Made by a program: the position numbers and the translations under genes
NCBI RefSeq assembly: GCF_003815535.1
Contig: NZ_RPFZ01000001.1
Coordinates: 2,108,001 to 2,172,000 of the forward strand
DNA: 64,000 nucleotides
Source: Aurantiacibacter spongiae
Lineage (GTDB): Bacteria > Pseudomonadota > Alphaproteobacteria > Sphingomonadales > Sphingomonadaceae
Direction of reading: 5' to 3'
Notes under the pieces: generated by a model
Databases searched by the model: none
What the model was told of the DNA's origin: nothing
What the model saw: only the letters and a program-made list of their open reading frames with translations
Part shown: one piece after another, positions 26,973-35,313 of the stretch
How positions within the stretch are numbered: the stretch's first letter is position 1
How the letters are laid out: each line of letters begins with the position of its first letter

Positions 26973-27012
26973 ACAGGTTGCCAGCGTGCCCTGCGGACGG
27001 CATCAGGGGGGC

Positions 27013-28617
27013 ATGAAAACCCGCCTCGCGCTCATCCTCACCGCCGCCCAACTCGCCCTAGCCGGTCACGCGCTCGCGCGGGAACGCGGTCAGGGCGAGG
27101 AGCCGGTGCCCGCGCCGGAAATCCTCGCCGACGAGGTGCGCGAACAGACCTCCAGAGAGGCGGTGGCGGCGTCGTCGGCCTCGCCGGCGGCGCAGGCTCG
27201 CATGACAGAGGCGATGGAGCAGCTCGACCGGATCGCCGCCTACGACGATGCCGGCCCGATGCTCAACGCCGTGATCGCGGTGAACGGCAACGCCTTCGCC
27301 GAGGCCGGCGCCCGGGCCGATGGCGGATCCCTGCTGGCCGGCCGCACGGTGCTGGTGAAGGACAATATCGAGACGCGCGAATGGCCGACCACCGCGGGCA
27401 GCCTGGCGCTGGAAGACAACCGCACCGGCCGCGACGCGCCTCTCATCGCCCGGCTGCGCGCCAATGGTGGCGTCGTGCTGGGCAAGACAAACCTTTCCGA
27501 ATGGGCCAATATCCGCAGCTCGAACTCCACCAGCGGATGGAGCGCGGTGGGCGGGCAGACGCGCAATCCGCACGCGATCGACCGCAATACCTGCGGATCG
27601 TCGTCGGGCAGCGGCGCGGCGGTTGCGGCGGGCTTCGCGTGGGCCGCGATCGGCACCGAGACGGACGGTTCGATCACCTGCCCGGCCAGCGTCAACGGTG
27701 TGGTCGGCTTCAAGCCGACGGTCGGCCTCGTCAGCCGCACCCACGTCGTTCCGATCAGCGTCAGCCAGGATACCGCGGGACCGATGGCGAGGAGCGTCGC
27801 CGACGCCGCGCTGCTGCTTTCCGCCATTGCCGGCAGCGATCCCCTCGATCCGGCGACCGCCGACGCCGATGCGCACAAGGGCGACTACATGAGCGGTCTC
27901 GATACCGCATCGCTCGACGGGGTGCGGATCGGTGTTCTGCGCAACCAGATCGGCAGCCAGGCCGCAACCGCACAGATTTTCGAGCAGGCCCTGGTCGATC
28001 TGGCGGAAGCGGGCGCGGTGCTGGTCGATATCGAATACGATCCGCAAGGGGAGATGTACCGCGACGAATTCACCGTGCTGCTCTACGAAACGCGCGAGGG
28101 GCTGGACGAGTACCTGACCGGTTCGCCCGCGGACATCCCGGTGCGCTCGCTCGCCGACCTGATCGACTTCAACGCCGTCCACGCGTTGAGCGAACTGCGC
28201 TGGTTCGGACAGGACATCTTCGAACAGGCCATGCAGACGACCGACGAGCACGCCTATCTCGCCGCTCGGGAGAACGCCCTGCGCCTGGCCGGCGACCAAG
28301 GCATCGATCGTTTGCTGGCCGAAAACGACGTGGCTTTCCTGATCGCGCCGACGCAGGGACCGGCCTGGACCACCGACCTCGTGCTGGGAGATCACATCAC
28401 CGGCGGCGTGGGCGCGGGATCGCTCGCGGCCATTGCCGGCTATCCGCACCTGACCGTTCCCATGGGGCACGTTGAAGGACTGCCGGTGGGTCTGTCCTTC
28501 ATCGGCGCGAAATGGAACGATCACGCGGTGCTGGAAGCGGGCGCCGCCTATGAACGCGCGCGCAGCGTGGAACTGCCCGAGCCCAGCCTCGAAGCCTGGA
28601 AACCCGCGACCCGCTAG
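27013..28617 (+). CDS. Secreted amidase-signature-family hydrolase
   Basis: A 534-residue amidase with a signal peptide (residues 1-22, ending HALA). The Ser-cisSer-Lys triad is complete: Lys116 (VLVKDNIE), the serines of CGSSSGSGAAVAAG (194-207) and Ser220 (GTETDGSITCP). It is therefore an exported relative of GatA and peptide or aryl-acyl amidases. The substrate cannot be read from sequence. ATG at 27013 gives the signal peptide. It probably shares a transcript with the receptor gene upstream and ends at a clear terminator. Confidence 0.9.
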   Translation: MKTRLALILTAAQLALAGHALARERGQGEEPVPAPEILADEVREQTSREAVAASSASPAAQARMTEAMEQLDRIAAYDDAGPMLNAVIAVNGNAFAEAGARADGGSLLAGRTVLVKDNIETREWPTTAGSLALEDNRTGRDAPLIARLRANGGVVLGKTNLSEWANIRSSNSTSGWSAVGGQTRNPHAIDRNTCGSSSGSGAAVAAGFAWAAIGTETDGSITCPASVNGVVGFKPTVGLVSRTHVVPISVSQDTAGPMARSVADAALLLSAIAGSDPLDPATADADAHKGDYMSGLDTASLDGVRIGVLRNQIGSQAATAQIFEQALVDLAEAGAVLVDIEYDPQGEMYRDEFTVLLYETREGLDEYLTGSPADIPVRSLADLIDFNAVHALSELRWFGQDIFEQAMQTTDEHAYLAARENALRLAGDQGIDRLLAENDVAFLIAPTQGPAWTTDLVLGDHITGGVGAGSLAAIAGYPHLTVPMGHVEGLPVGLSFIGAKWNDHAVLEAGAAYERARSVELPEPSLEAWKPATR

Positions 28618-28639
28618 GCCGGACCGCGCCGCGCATATG

Positions 28640-28669
28640 AAAAGGCCGGACCAAACGGCCCGGCCTTTT
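28640..28669. terminator. Bidirectional intrinsic terminator
   Basis: AAAAGGCCGG (28640-28649) pairs perfectly with CCGGCCTTTT (28660-28669) across a 10-nt loop. It lies between the convergent secreted amidase (+) and trigger factor (-) genes. A-run and T-run flank the stem, so it can serve both strands. Confidence 0.85.
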
Positions 28670-28691
28670 CGTTCGATCGGTCAGCCGATGA

Positions 28692-30374
28692 TCAGTCCTT
28701 CTTCGCCGCGGACTTCTTGGCCGGAGCCTTCTTGGCGGCCGGCTTCCTGGCAGCCGTTTTCCTGGCCGTAGCCTTTTCGCCGTCTTCCTTGGCGGCAGTC
28801 TTCTTCGCCGGCGCTTTCTTCGCCGCGGGCTTCTTCGCCGCCGGCTTGGATTCGTCCGGCTTGGCGTCGTCCGGCTTGGCTTCGTCCGGCTTCGCGGCGG
28901 TCTTCTTGGCGGGAGCCTTCGTCTTGGGTGCGGCCTTTGCCTCGTCGGCATTCGCCTTCTTGCCGGCCGTCCCGGCGGCAGGCTTCTTCTTCGCCGGAGC
29001 CTTCTTCTTGGCGGGCGCCTTCTTGGCGGCCTCGGCCTCGGCTTCCTCGTCCGCCTCGATCGCGGCTTCCAGTTCCTCGCGCGTGACTTCGCGCTCGGTC
29101 ACTTCGGCCTTGTCGAACAGGAAGTCGACGACCTTGTCCTCGTACAGCGGAGCGCGAAGCTGGGCCTGCGCCATGGGTTCGTTGCGAACGTATTCGACGA
29201 ACCGCTCACGGTCCTCGGGGCGGTACTGCTGGGCCGCCTGCTGGATCAGCATCTGCATTTCCTGTGCGCTGATCTCGACACCGTTCGCCTGACCGATCTC
29301 ACTCAGCAGCAGTCCGAGCCGAACGCGGCGTTCGGCGATGCGGCGATAGTCGTCCTTCTCGCCCTCGATCTCCTTGAGGGCAGCTTCGGAATCCTCTTCC
29401 TTCGCCGCTTCGGCCTCCAGCTGCCGCCAGATCTGCTCGAACTCGGCATCGACCATCGAGGGGGGTACGGGGAAGTCGTGATCAGCCGCCAGCTTGTCGA
29501 GCAGCTGCCGCTTCATCTGCGTACGGGTAAGACCAGCCGATTCCTGCTCGATCTGGCCGCGCATCAGTTCCTTGAGCTTGTCGAGGCTCTCGAGACCGAG
29601 ACCCTTGGCGAACTCGTCGTCGATCTTCGTTTCGCCTTCGACCTTCACCTGCTTCACGGTGACGTCGAATTCGGCCTGCTTGCCGGCCAGGTGTTCGGCC
29701 GGGTAATCTTCGGGAAAGGTGACGGTGATGGTCTTTTCATCGCCGGTTTTCGCGCCCGCGAGCTGGTCCTCGAAGCCGGGAATGAACTGGCCGGAACCCA
29801 GCACCAGCGGCGCGTCCTCGGCCTTGCCGCCCTCGAACTCCTCGCCGTCGACGCGGCCGACGAAATCGATGATGAGCTGGTCGCCATCGGCGGCCTTCTT
29901 CGTCTTCGGCGCGTCCTTGTAGCTCTTCTGGCTCTCGGCGATGCGACCGAGCGCCTCGTCCATCTGTTCGTCCGATACGGGAACGGTCAGCTTTTCCAGC
30001 TTGAGCCCCTCGACGGACGGCGCCTCGATGTCGGGCAGGATCTCCAGCTCGACATCGACCTTCGCATCCTTGCCCTGCTCGTACCCCTCGCCCATCGCGA
30101 CCTGCGGCTGGAGGGCGGGGCGCAGCTTCTTCTCGCGGATCAGCTCGTCCACCGATTCGCGTACCGTCGCATTGAGAATGTCGGCGTGCAGCGCCTCGCC
30201 GTGCATCTTGCGAACCAGGTTGGCGGGCACCTTGCCGGGCCGGAAGCCGGGCATGCGGACCTGCGGCGCAACGCGCTTCACCTCGCTGTCGATCTTCGCC
30301 TCGATGTCGGAAGCCGGAATGGTCAGCGTGTAGGCGCGCTTGAGGCCTTCATTGGTGTTTTCGACGATCTGCAT
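28692..30374 (-). CDS. tig: Trigger factor with a histone-H1-like C-terminal tail
   Basis: The ribosome-associated chaperone and prolyl isomerase. The ribosome-binding loop GFRPGKVP is at residues 43-50, as in E. coli. The FKBP-type domain (DGDQLIIDFVGRVDGEEFEGG) is at about 155-245, and the substrate-binding C-domain ends near residue 440. Length is 560 residues against about 430 in E. coli. The extra ~112 residues (449-560) are almost only Lys, Ala and Pro (AAKKAPAKKKAPAKKK and similar), with a KPDEAKPDDAKPDES repeat. ATG at 30374 is chosen (AAGG seven bases upstream); ATG at 30389 would add five residues. Confidence 0.95.
   Translation of the reverse strand: MQIVENTNEGLKRAYTLTIPASDIEAKIDSEVKRVAPQVRMPGFRPGKVPANLVRKMHGEALHADILNATVRESVDELIREKKLRPALQPQVAMGEGYEQGKDAKVDVELEILPDIEAPSVEGLKLEKLTVPVSDEQMDEALGRIAESQKSYKDAPKTKKAADGDQLIIDFVGRVDGEEFEGGKAEDAPLVLGSGQFIPGFEDQLAGAKTGDEKTITVTFPEDYPAEHLAGKQAEFDVTVKQVKVEGETKIDDEFAKGLGLESLDKLKELMRGQIEQESAGLTRTQMKRQLLDKLAADHDFPVPPSMVDAEFEQIWRQLEAEAAKEEDSEAALKEIEGEKDDYRRIAERRVRLGLLLSEIGQANGVEISAQEMQMLIQQAAQQYRPEDRERFVEYVRNEPMAQAQLRAPLYEDKVVDFLFDKAEVTEREVTREELEAAIEADEEAEAEAAKKAPAKKKAPAKKKPAAGTAGKKANADEAKAAPKTKAPAKKTAAKPDEAKPDDAKPDESKPAAKKPAAKKAPAKKTAAKEDGEKATARKTAARKPAAKKAPAKKSAAKKD
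28849..28893. repeat. Three 15-bp repeats in the trigger-factor tail
   Basis: Three tandem units close to TCGTCCGGCTTGGCG encode the KPDEA/KPDDA/KPDES series. They interrupt the otherwise K/A/P-rich tail with an acidic patch and are a likely site of length variation between strains. Confidence 0.7.
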
Positions 30375-30436
30375 TTCAAGCCTTTTCATGGTCTAACGAA
30401 GGCTCGCCGCGAGCGGCGCTCGCATCGCGGCGAAAC

Positions 30437-30521
30437 TGGTGCGGGCGAAGGGACTCGAACCCCCACATCTTGCGATACCTGGACCTAAACCAGGCGCGTC
30501 TACCAATTCCGCCACGCCCGC
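30437..30521 (-). tRNA. tRNA-Leu (anticodon UAG)
   Basis: The minus strand reads GCGGGCGTGGCGGAATTGGT at the 5' end, with the D-loop GGTAGACGC typical of class II Leu tRNA. The anticodon arm CTGG-TTTAGGT-CCAG carries UAG. A variable arm follows, then GGTTCGAGTCC and the acceptor GCCCGC with A and an encoded CCA. The acceptor stem pairs GCGGGCG with CGCCCGC. It decodes CUA and related CUN codons. It lies 63 bp upstream of tig on the same strand. Confidence 0.96.
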
Positions 30522-30680
30522 GGCCCGACGAACCCTTTGCAGGCGATGCCTGCGAAAACGAAGCGCCGCCCTTAGAGGGGCGGGGCCAAAAGGGCAAGCC
30601 GTGCGGCAAGGCGATGCGGCGGGCCGGAACGGGCCCGCGGCGTGGATGGTTTTCCCTCCATGTCACGAAAGGAAAGCGCC

Positions 30681-31019
30681 ATGACGAGCGTGCAGATCGA
30701 TCCCCAAGCAACGCCCCTGCGAGCCGGGGAACTTGCGCAGGATGCCGGAACGGACGAACCCTTCACCGCCAGCGATGCCCGCGACCCCGGGCGCATGGCG
30801 GAGGGAAGATCCGAGGTGGCGGAAATCGACATAGAGCGCGGCGGCGATACCGATCACCCGGGAAAGGGCGGCGACACCGACCATCCCGGGCGCGGCGGAG
30901 ACGTCGACCGGCCTGGGAAGGATGGCGGCCTCGACCGGCCCGACCGCGGCGGGGACATCGACAATCCCGGCCGCGCTCCCGCCGAGATCCCGCCGGAAAT
31001 CACCACCCCGCCCGATTGA
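30681..31019 (+). CDS. Small hydrophilic Gly/Asp repeat protein, 112 aa
   Basis: A low-complexity soluble protein with no signal or membrane segment. Residues 54-98 are five imperfect copies of a 9-residue unit, GGDxDxPG(K/R). The last part is rich in Pro. The repeated acidic Asp ladder could bind cations, but that is inference. AAAGGAAAGCGCC just before ATG 30681 is a good ribosome binding site, better than those of ATGs at 30642 and 30660. No family is recognised. It lies between tRNA-Leu and the DUF3297 gene. Confidence 0.65.
   Translation: MTSVQIDPQATPLRAGELAQDAGTDEPFTASDARDPGRMAEGRSEVAEIDIERGGDTDHPGKGGDTDHPGRGGDVDRPGKDGGLDRPDRGGDIDNPGRAPAEIPPEITTPPD
30840..30974 (+). repeat. Five ~27-bp tandem repeats
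   Basis: Degenerate tandem units beginning GGCGGCGA(T/C)A(C)CGA encode the GGDxDxPG series. Units one and two are nearly identical; unit four is one codon short. Some divergence between units suggests the array is not brand new. Confidence 0.7.
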
Positions 31020-31063
31020 TGCGCGATTGCAATTCGCCGGCGCGGCGCTAGGGGCCCTTGGCC

Positions 31064-31348
31064 ATGAGCGACAACGATAACCAGGATACGCCGCCCGAGC
31101 GTCTTTCCATCGACCCGCGTAGCGAGCATTTCGACGCGGACGTGCTGCAACGCGGCGTCGGCATTCGCTTCAAGGATCGCGTCCGCACGGACATCGAGGA
31201 ATACTCGATACCCGAAGGCTGGGTCAGGGTGCAGGCGGGCAAGACGGTGGACCGCAAGGGTCGCCCGCTGACGATCAGGCTGAACGGCCCGGTCGAGGCC
31301 TGGTTCGAGGATCTGGGCGAGAACGCGCCGGTGGCGAAGGCCGGCTAG
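31064..31348 (+). CDS. DUF3297 family protein
   Basis: A 94-residue soluble protein matching the DUF3297 pattern: PPERLSIDPRSEHFDADVL, GVGIRF, then EYSIPEGWVRVQAGKTVDRK and GRPLTIRLNGPVE. The family is common in proteobacteria and short throughout; its function is unknown. ATG at 31064 is chosen over TTG at 31058. It is followed by the convergent nhaA gene 21 bp away. Confidence 0.88.
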   Translation: MSDNDNQDTPPERLSIDPRSEHFDADVLQRGVGIRFKDRVRTDIEEYSIPEGWVRVQAGKTVDRKGRPLTIRLNGPVEAWFEDLGENAPVAKAG

Positions 31349-31369
31349 CCGACCGGGGGGCGTCGCCCC

Positions 31370-32578
31370 TCAGACCACCGGGCTGTTCGGATCGTCCTGC
31401 TCGTCCGGATGCGTCGTCGTCAACCGCAGAACGACATAGCCGATTACCGCGGAAATCGCCGAGCCGGTAAGAATGCCGATCTTCGCTTCCTCGCGCAGCA
31501 ATTCGTTGCTGAACGCGAGTTCGCCGATGAACAGGCTCATGGTGAACCCGATGCCGCACAGGATGGATACGCCCCAGATCTCCGGCCAGGTGCAGCCCGG
31601 CGGCTTGGGCACGATCTTCAGCTTCACCGCCGCCACGATGCAGGAGAAGATCCCCAGCTGCTTGCCGATGACGAGACCGGCGGCAACGGCGAGCGGCAGC
31701 GGGTCGAACAGGTTCGACAGGCCCAGCCCGGACAGGTTGACCCCGGCATTGGCGAAGCCGAATATCGGCACCACGACATAGGCATTCCAGCCGACCAGCC
31801 CGTGCTCCATCTTCTCGAGCATGGAATTGCCGTCCCTGCTGTGCATCGGGATGGTCAGCGCCGCCAGCACGCCGGCAATGGTCGCGTGGACGCCGGAATA
31901 CAGCACGCAGTACCACAGCAGCGCGGTGGCGAGAACGAACGGGATCATCGACTTCACCCGCATCCGGTTCATCGCCAGCATCACCCCCAGCACGACGACC
32001 GCGGCGATCAGGAACTGCATCTTGATCGACGCCGTGTAGGCGAGCGCGATGATGGCGACCGCGCCGATGTCGTCGACGATGGCGACCGTCAGCAGCAGCA
32101 GCCGCAGGGACGAGGGGACGCGCGTTCCCAGCAGGCCGACGACCCCCATGGCGAAGGCGATGTCGGTCGCGGCGGGAATTGCCCATCCGTGCGACAGGCC
32201 GGATTCGCCGCTCGACACCAGCAGATAGACCAGCGCAGGGGCCGCCATGCCCGCCGCCGCAGCCATGATCGGCAGGGTGCGCGCGTTGGGATCGGACAGG
32301 TTTCCGCTGATGATCTCGCGCTTCACCTCCAGCCCGACGACGAAGAAGAAAATCACCATCAACCCATCGTTCACCCACAGGTGCAGCGTGTTGAGGTAGA
32401 ACACGTCCTTGTCCCACAGCGGGCCGTAGAACAGTTCGCGATAGGCGTCGTGTACCGCCGAATTGGCCACGATCATGGCGATGGCGGCGACGAAGATCAG
32501 CAGCAGGCCGGCAAAGGCATCCGCCTTGAACAGCGTCTTGAAGTTGCGAACGGCCTTGGCGATGATCGGTTCGGACAT
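31370..32578 (-). CDS. nhaA: Na+/H+ antiporter NhaA
   Basis: A 402-residue electrogenic antiporter (2 H+ in per Na+ out) with about 12 membrane segments. The transport site is intact: TDIAFAMGVVG and AIVDDIGAVAIIA carry the conserved aspartates (Asp133, Asp163 and Asp164 in E. coli). Start ATG 32578 matches the family. Useful for salt and pH homeostasis, consistent with marine or brackish relatives. It diverges from the glycosyltransferase gene by 138 bp. Confidence 0.96.
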   Translation of the reverse strand: MSEPIIAKAVRNFKTLFKADAFAGLLLIFVAAIAMIVANSAVHDAYRELFYGPLWDKDVFYLNTLHLWVNDGLMVIFFFVVGLEVKREIISGNLSDPNARTLPIMAAAAGMAAPALVYLLVSSGESGLSHGWAIPAATDIAFAMGVVGLLGTRVPSSLRLLLLTVAIVDDIGAVAIIALAYTASIKMQFLIAAVVVLGVMLAMNRMRVKSMIPFVLATALLWYCVLYSGVHATIAGVLAALTIPMHSRDGNSMLEKMEHGLVGWNAYVVVPIFGFANAGVNLSGLGLSNLFDPLPLAVAAGLVIGKQLGIFSCIVAAVKLKIVPKPPGCTWPEIWGVSILCGIGFTMSLFIGELAFSNELLREEAKIGILTGSAISAVIGYVVLRLTTTHPDEQDDPNSPVV

Positions 32579-32716
32579 GGCGCTGCCTATTTGCGAATAG
32601 CGCCCAAGATGCAACCCCGCCGCGCGTCCCGCATCGAAGCTGTTCTGGATTGGCGTTGCCTTTTCCCGCCCAGGCTATAACGATTAAGGTCAAGTACTTG
32701 GGTCGGGGGTCGCATC

Positions 32717-34123
32717 ATGGGTTCGGGGGGCTGGACCGCGCTGCAATGGCTGGCGCTGGTGGAAAACGAAATGCTGCTTTTCGCCGGTGCGTTCTTTCTG
32801 CTGGGCGCTCTCGACGAGTTCGCGGTGGACCTATGCTGGGCATGGCTCAGGATCACGGGGAAGGCATCGACGCCCCGCGTGGACAGGAACCGGCTCGCAA
32901 GCTGCCGCCTGTCCGGGGCGGCCGCCGTGTTCATACCGGCCTGGCAGGAAGCAAGCGTGATCGGCCAGACCGTATCCCATGCCCTGCGCGCCTGGCCCCA
33001 GCCGGACCTCAGAATCTATGTCGGCTGCTACGCCAACGATGCGAACACCTGCGAGGCTGCCCGGGCGGGGGCCTGCGGCGACGACCGTCTGCGGATCGTC
33101 AGGCTCGATGTACCGGGCCCGACGACCAAGGCGGACTGCCTCAACCATCTCTACCGGCAGATGAAGGCGGACGAGACGTCCGAGGGGAAGCGGTTTCGTC
33201 TGGTCCTGCTGCACGATGCGGAGGACATGGTCGACGCCGCCGCGCTGGCGCTGATCGACGGTGCGATGGACGGTGCGGATTTCGTCCAGATTCCCGTCCT
33301 GCCCATGCCGCAGGCCCGGTCGAAATGGGTGGGAAGCCACTACCTGGACGAGTTCTGCGATGCGCATGGACGCACCATGGTGGTGCGCGCCGCGCTGGGG
33401 GCGGCGCTGCCGGCCGCGGGGGTCGGCTGCGCGTTCTCGCGCGGCATGCTCGCCCGTTTCGAACGGCATGCTGACGGTGGCGGTCCCTTCTCTACGGATA
33501 CGCTGACGGAGGATTACGAGCTCGGTCTCAGGGTGTCTGCCGAGGGTGGCCGCTCGCGTTTCCTGCGGGTGCGCGGAAACGACGGCAGGCTCGTGGCGAC
33601 CCGTGCCTATTTCCCGGAGACACTGGCCGGGGCGGTGCGCCAGAAGTCGCGCTGGATTCACGGCATCGCGTTCCAGGGCTGGAACCGCATGGGCTGGACC
33701 GCGGGACCGGCGGAATGGTGGATGCGGCTGCGCGACCGGCGCGGACCGCTCGCCGCGGTCGTGCTGGCGACAGGATACAGCCTGCTCGCCCTCTCCACCG
33801 CTCTTTTCGCGTGGCAGATCTTCGGACACGAACCTGCGCTGCGACTGTCGCCGCTGGTGCGGGCGATGATCGTCATCACCCTTATCAGCTTCGCCTGGCG
33901 ATCGTTCGTGCGCTTCGCTTTCGCGGCACGGGAGTTCGGTTGGCGGGAAGGCGTGCGTGCCATCCTGCGTATTCCTGTGACCAACGTCATCTCGATCATG
34001 GCCGGTCGCCGCGCGCTGTCCTCCTATGTCCGCAGCCTGCGCGGGGAGATCCCGCCATGGGAGAAGACGGCGCATGACCTGCATCCCGCGGACGCAGGGC
34101 TTTGCGCGCCCGCGCGACCATGA
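32717..34123 (+). CDS. NfrB-like membrane glycosyltransferase (GT2)
   Basis: A 468-residue processive GT2 enzyme. One membrane segment (about 15-40) precedes the GT-A domain with HDAED (166-170), TEDYELG (264-270) and QKSRW (309-313). These correspond to the UDP/metal-binding aspartates, catalytic TED and QxxRW of cellulose-synthase-like enzymes. Two or three membrane segments follow (about 345-400). It resembles the GT part of E. coli NfrB but lacks the C-terminal c-di-GMP-binding MshEN-type domain of that protein. Its stop overlaps the next gene's ATG (ATGA), which encodes a putative outer-membrane barrel. A secreted polysaccharide is the inferred product. Confidence 0.82.
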   Translation: MGSGGWTALQWLALVENEMLLFAGAFFLLGALDEFAVDLCWAWLRITGKASTPRVDRNRLASCRLSGAAAVFIPAWQEASVIGQTVSHALRAWPQPDLRIYVGCYANDANTCEAARAGACGDDRLRIVRLDVPGPTTKADCLNHLYRQMKADETSEGKRFRLVLLHDAEDMVDAAALALIDGAMDGADFVQIPVLPMPQARSKWVGSHYLDEFCDAHGRTMVVRAALGAALPAAGVGCAFSRGMLARFERHADGGGPFSTDTLTEDYELGLRVSAEGGRSRFLRVRGNDGRLVATRAYFPETLAGAVRQKSRWIHGIAFQGWNRMGWTAGPAEWWMRLRDRRGPLAAVVLATGYSLLALSTALFAWQIFGHEPALRLSPLVRAMIVITLISFAWRSFVRFAFAAREFGWREGVRAILRIPVTNVISIMAGRRALSSYVRSLRGEIPPWEKTAHDLHPADAGLCAPARP

Positions 34124-35259
34124 CGGGAGCGAAACGCCTCCTGCCAAACAGGGGCGGCCCCCTGTCCTCGCTGCTTCTCGTGCTGGGCGCGTGGGTCGCG
34201 GTGCGCACTCTCGTCTGGGAAGCGCCCTTCGCGATCGCCGAGGATGCGCCTATAATATCGCTCTCCCCGTCGCCGGCCTCCGCCAACGCATCGCGGCGCG
34301 GCGGAGCGAGGCCGCCTGCCGCCTCGGCGCCCGGCGGCGCGGCGGGAACGCGGTCAAACAGGGTTATCGCCGCCGACGGTTGGCCTTTCGCTTCACCGCG
34401 CGGCGCGCGACATCAAGAAGCGCTGCCCCCCGGGGCGGTCCGTTCCGCCGCGCCGACACCACCGACAATGCGGTCGGACAGCGGGGAAAGAATCGAGGCG
34501 CGGCCGCGGGTGGCGGCCAGCCCCCGCCAACCGCCCTTCGCCAGCGTGGCTCGTCCCGTGGGCGTCGAGGGCGGCGGCGGTGCGCTGCGCCTGTCCCCCG
34601 CGCCCCCGGGAAGCCGCTGGAGCATGGATGGGTGGGCGCTGCTGCGCCGCAGCGAGGCGCGCTCCTTCGCGGCTGGCACCCCCGGATATGGCGGCAGCCA
34701 GCTCGGTGCGGTGCTGCGTTACCGGCTCTCCCCATCCAGTCGGCACGCGCCGCAGATCCATCTGCGCGGATCGCAAGCCTTGGTGGGCGAACGGGAGAGC
34801 GAGGTCGCGCTCGGTCTTTCGGCGCGCCCGATCGCGACGGTGCCCGTGCGCGTCGCTGCCGAAATGCGTGCAACGGCCGATGGTCGCGGCTTGCGACCGC
34901 GGGCCGCCTTCTATGCGGTCAGCGAGCTTGCGCCCCTGGCCCTGCCCGCCGGGGCGGTTGGCGAGGCCTATCTGCAGGCAGGCTATGTCAGCGGCGATTT
35001 CGCCACCGCCTTTGTCGACGGGCAGGCGCGAGTGACGCGTGCGATCGTTTCGTTCGAGGGCGCCGCGCTCGAAGTCGGGGGCGGGGCATGGGGCGGGGCG
35101 CAGGAGGATGCCGCGCGCCTCGATATCGGTCCAACGGCGGTGGCGCGGCTGAGCATCGGGCAGGTAAGGGCTCGCCTCGCAATGGACTATCGCCTGCGCG
35201 TTGCGGGCGATGCCACGCCCGCGAGTGGCCCGGCGCTCACACTTTCCGCCGGATTTTAG
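34120..35259 (+). CDS. Putative outer-membrane beta-barrel partner of the glycosyltransferase
   Basis: A 379-residue exported protein. An N-terminal hydrophobic segment spans about residues 15-40. A long disordered Ala/Pro/Arg/Ser linker runs to about 155. Alternating hydrophobic strands (GAVLRYRL, AYLQAGYVSGDFATAFVDG, MDYRLRVAG) follow and end in Phe (TLSAGF). The C-terminal half resembles the barrel part of NfrA, the outer-membrane partner of NfrB, but there is no TPR region. It starts inside the stop of the glycosyltransferase gene (4-bp overlap). The linker is very GC-rich. Role inferred: export of the glycan made by the neighbour. Confidence 0.65.
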   Translation: MTGAKRLLPNRGGPLSSLLLVLGAWVAVRTLVWEAPFAIAEDAPIISLSPSPASANASRRGGARPPAASAPGGAAGTRSNRVIAADGWPFASPRGARHQEALPPGAVRSAAPTPPTMRSDSGERIEARPRVAASPRQPPFASVARPVGVEGGGGALRLSPAPPGSRWSMDGWALLRRSEARSFAAGTPGYGGSQLGAVLRYRLSPSSRHAPQIHLRGSQALVGERESEVALGLSARPIATVPVRVAAEMRATADGRGLRPRAAFYAVSELAPLALPAGAVGEAYLQAGYVSGDFATAFVDGQARVTRAIVSFEGAALEVGGGAWGGAQEDAARLDIGPTAVARLSIGQVRARLAMDYRLRVAGDATPASGPALTLSAGF

Positions 35260-35313
35260 CCGACCGCCACCATACGCCTTTGATCGACCGCCAGCATGGG
35301 TTAGGCGCGGGCG

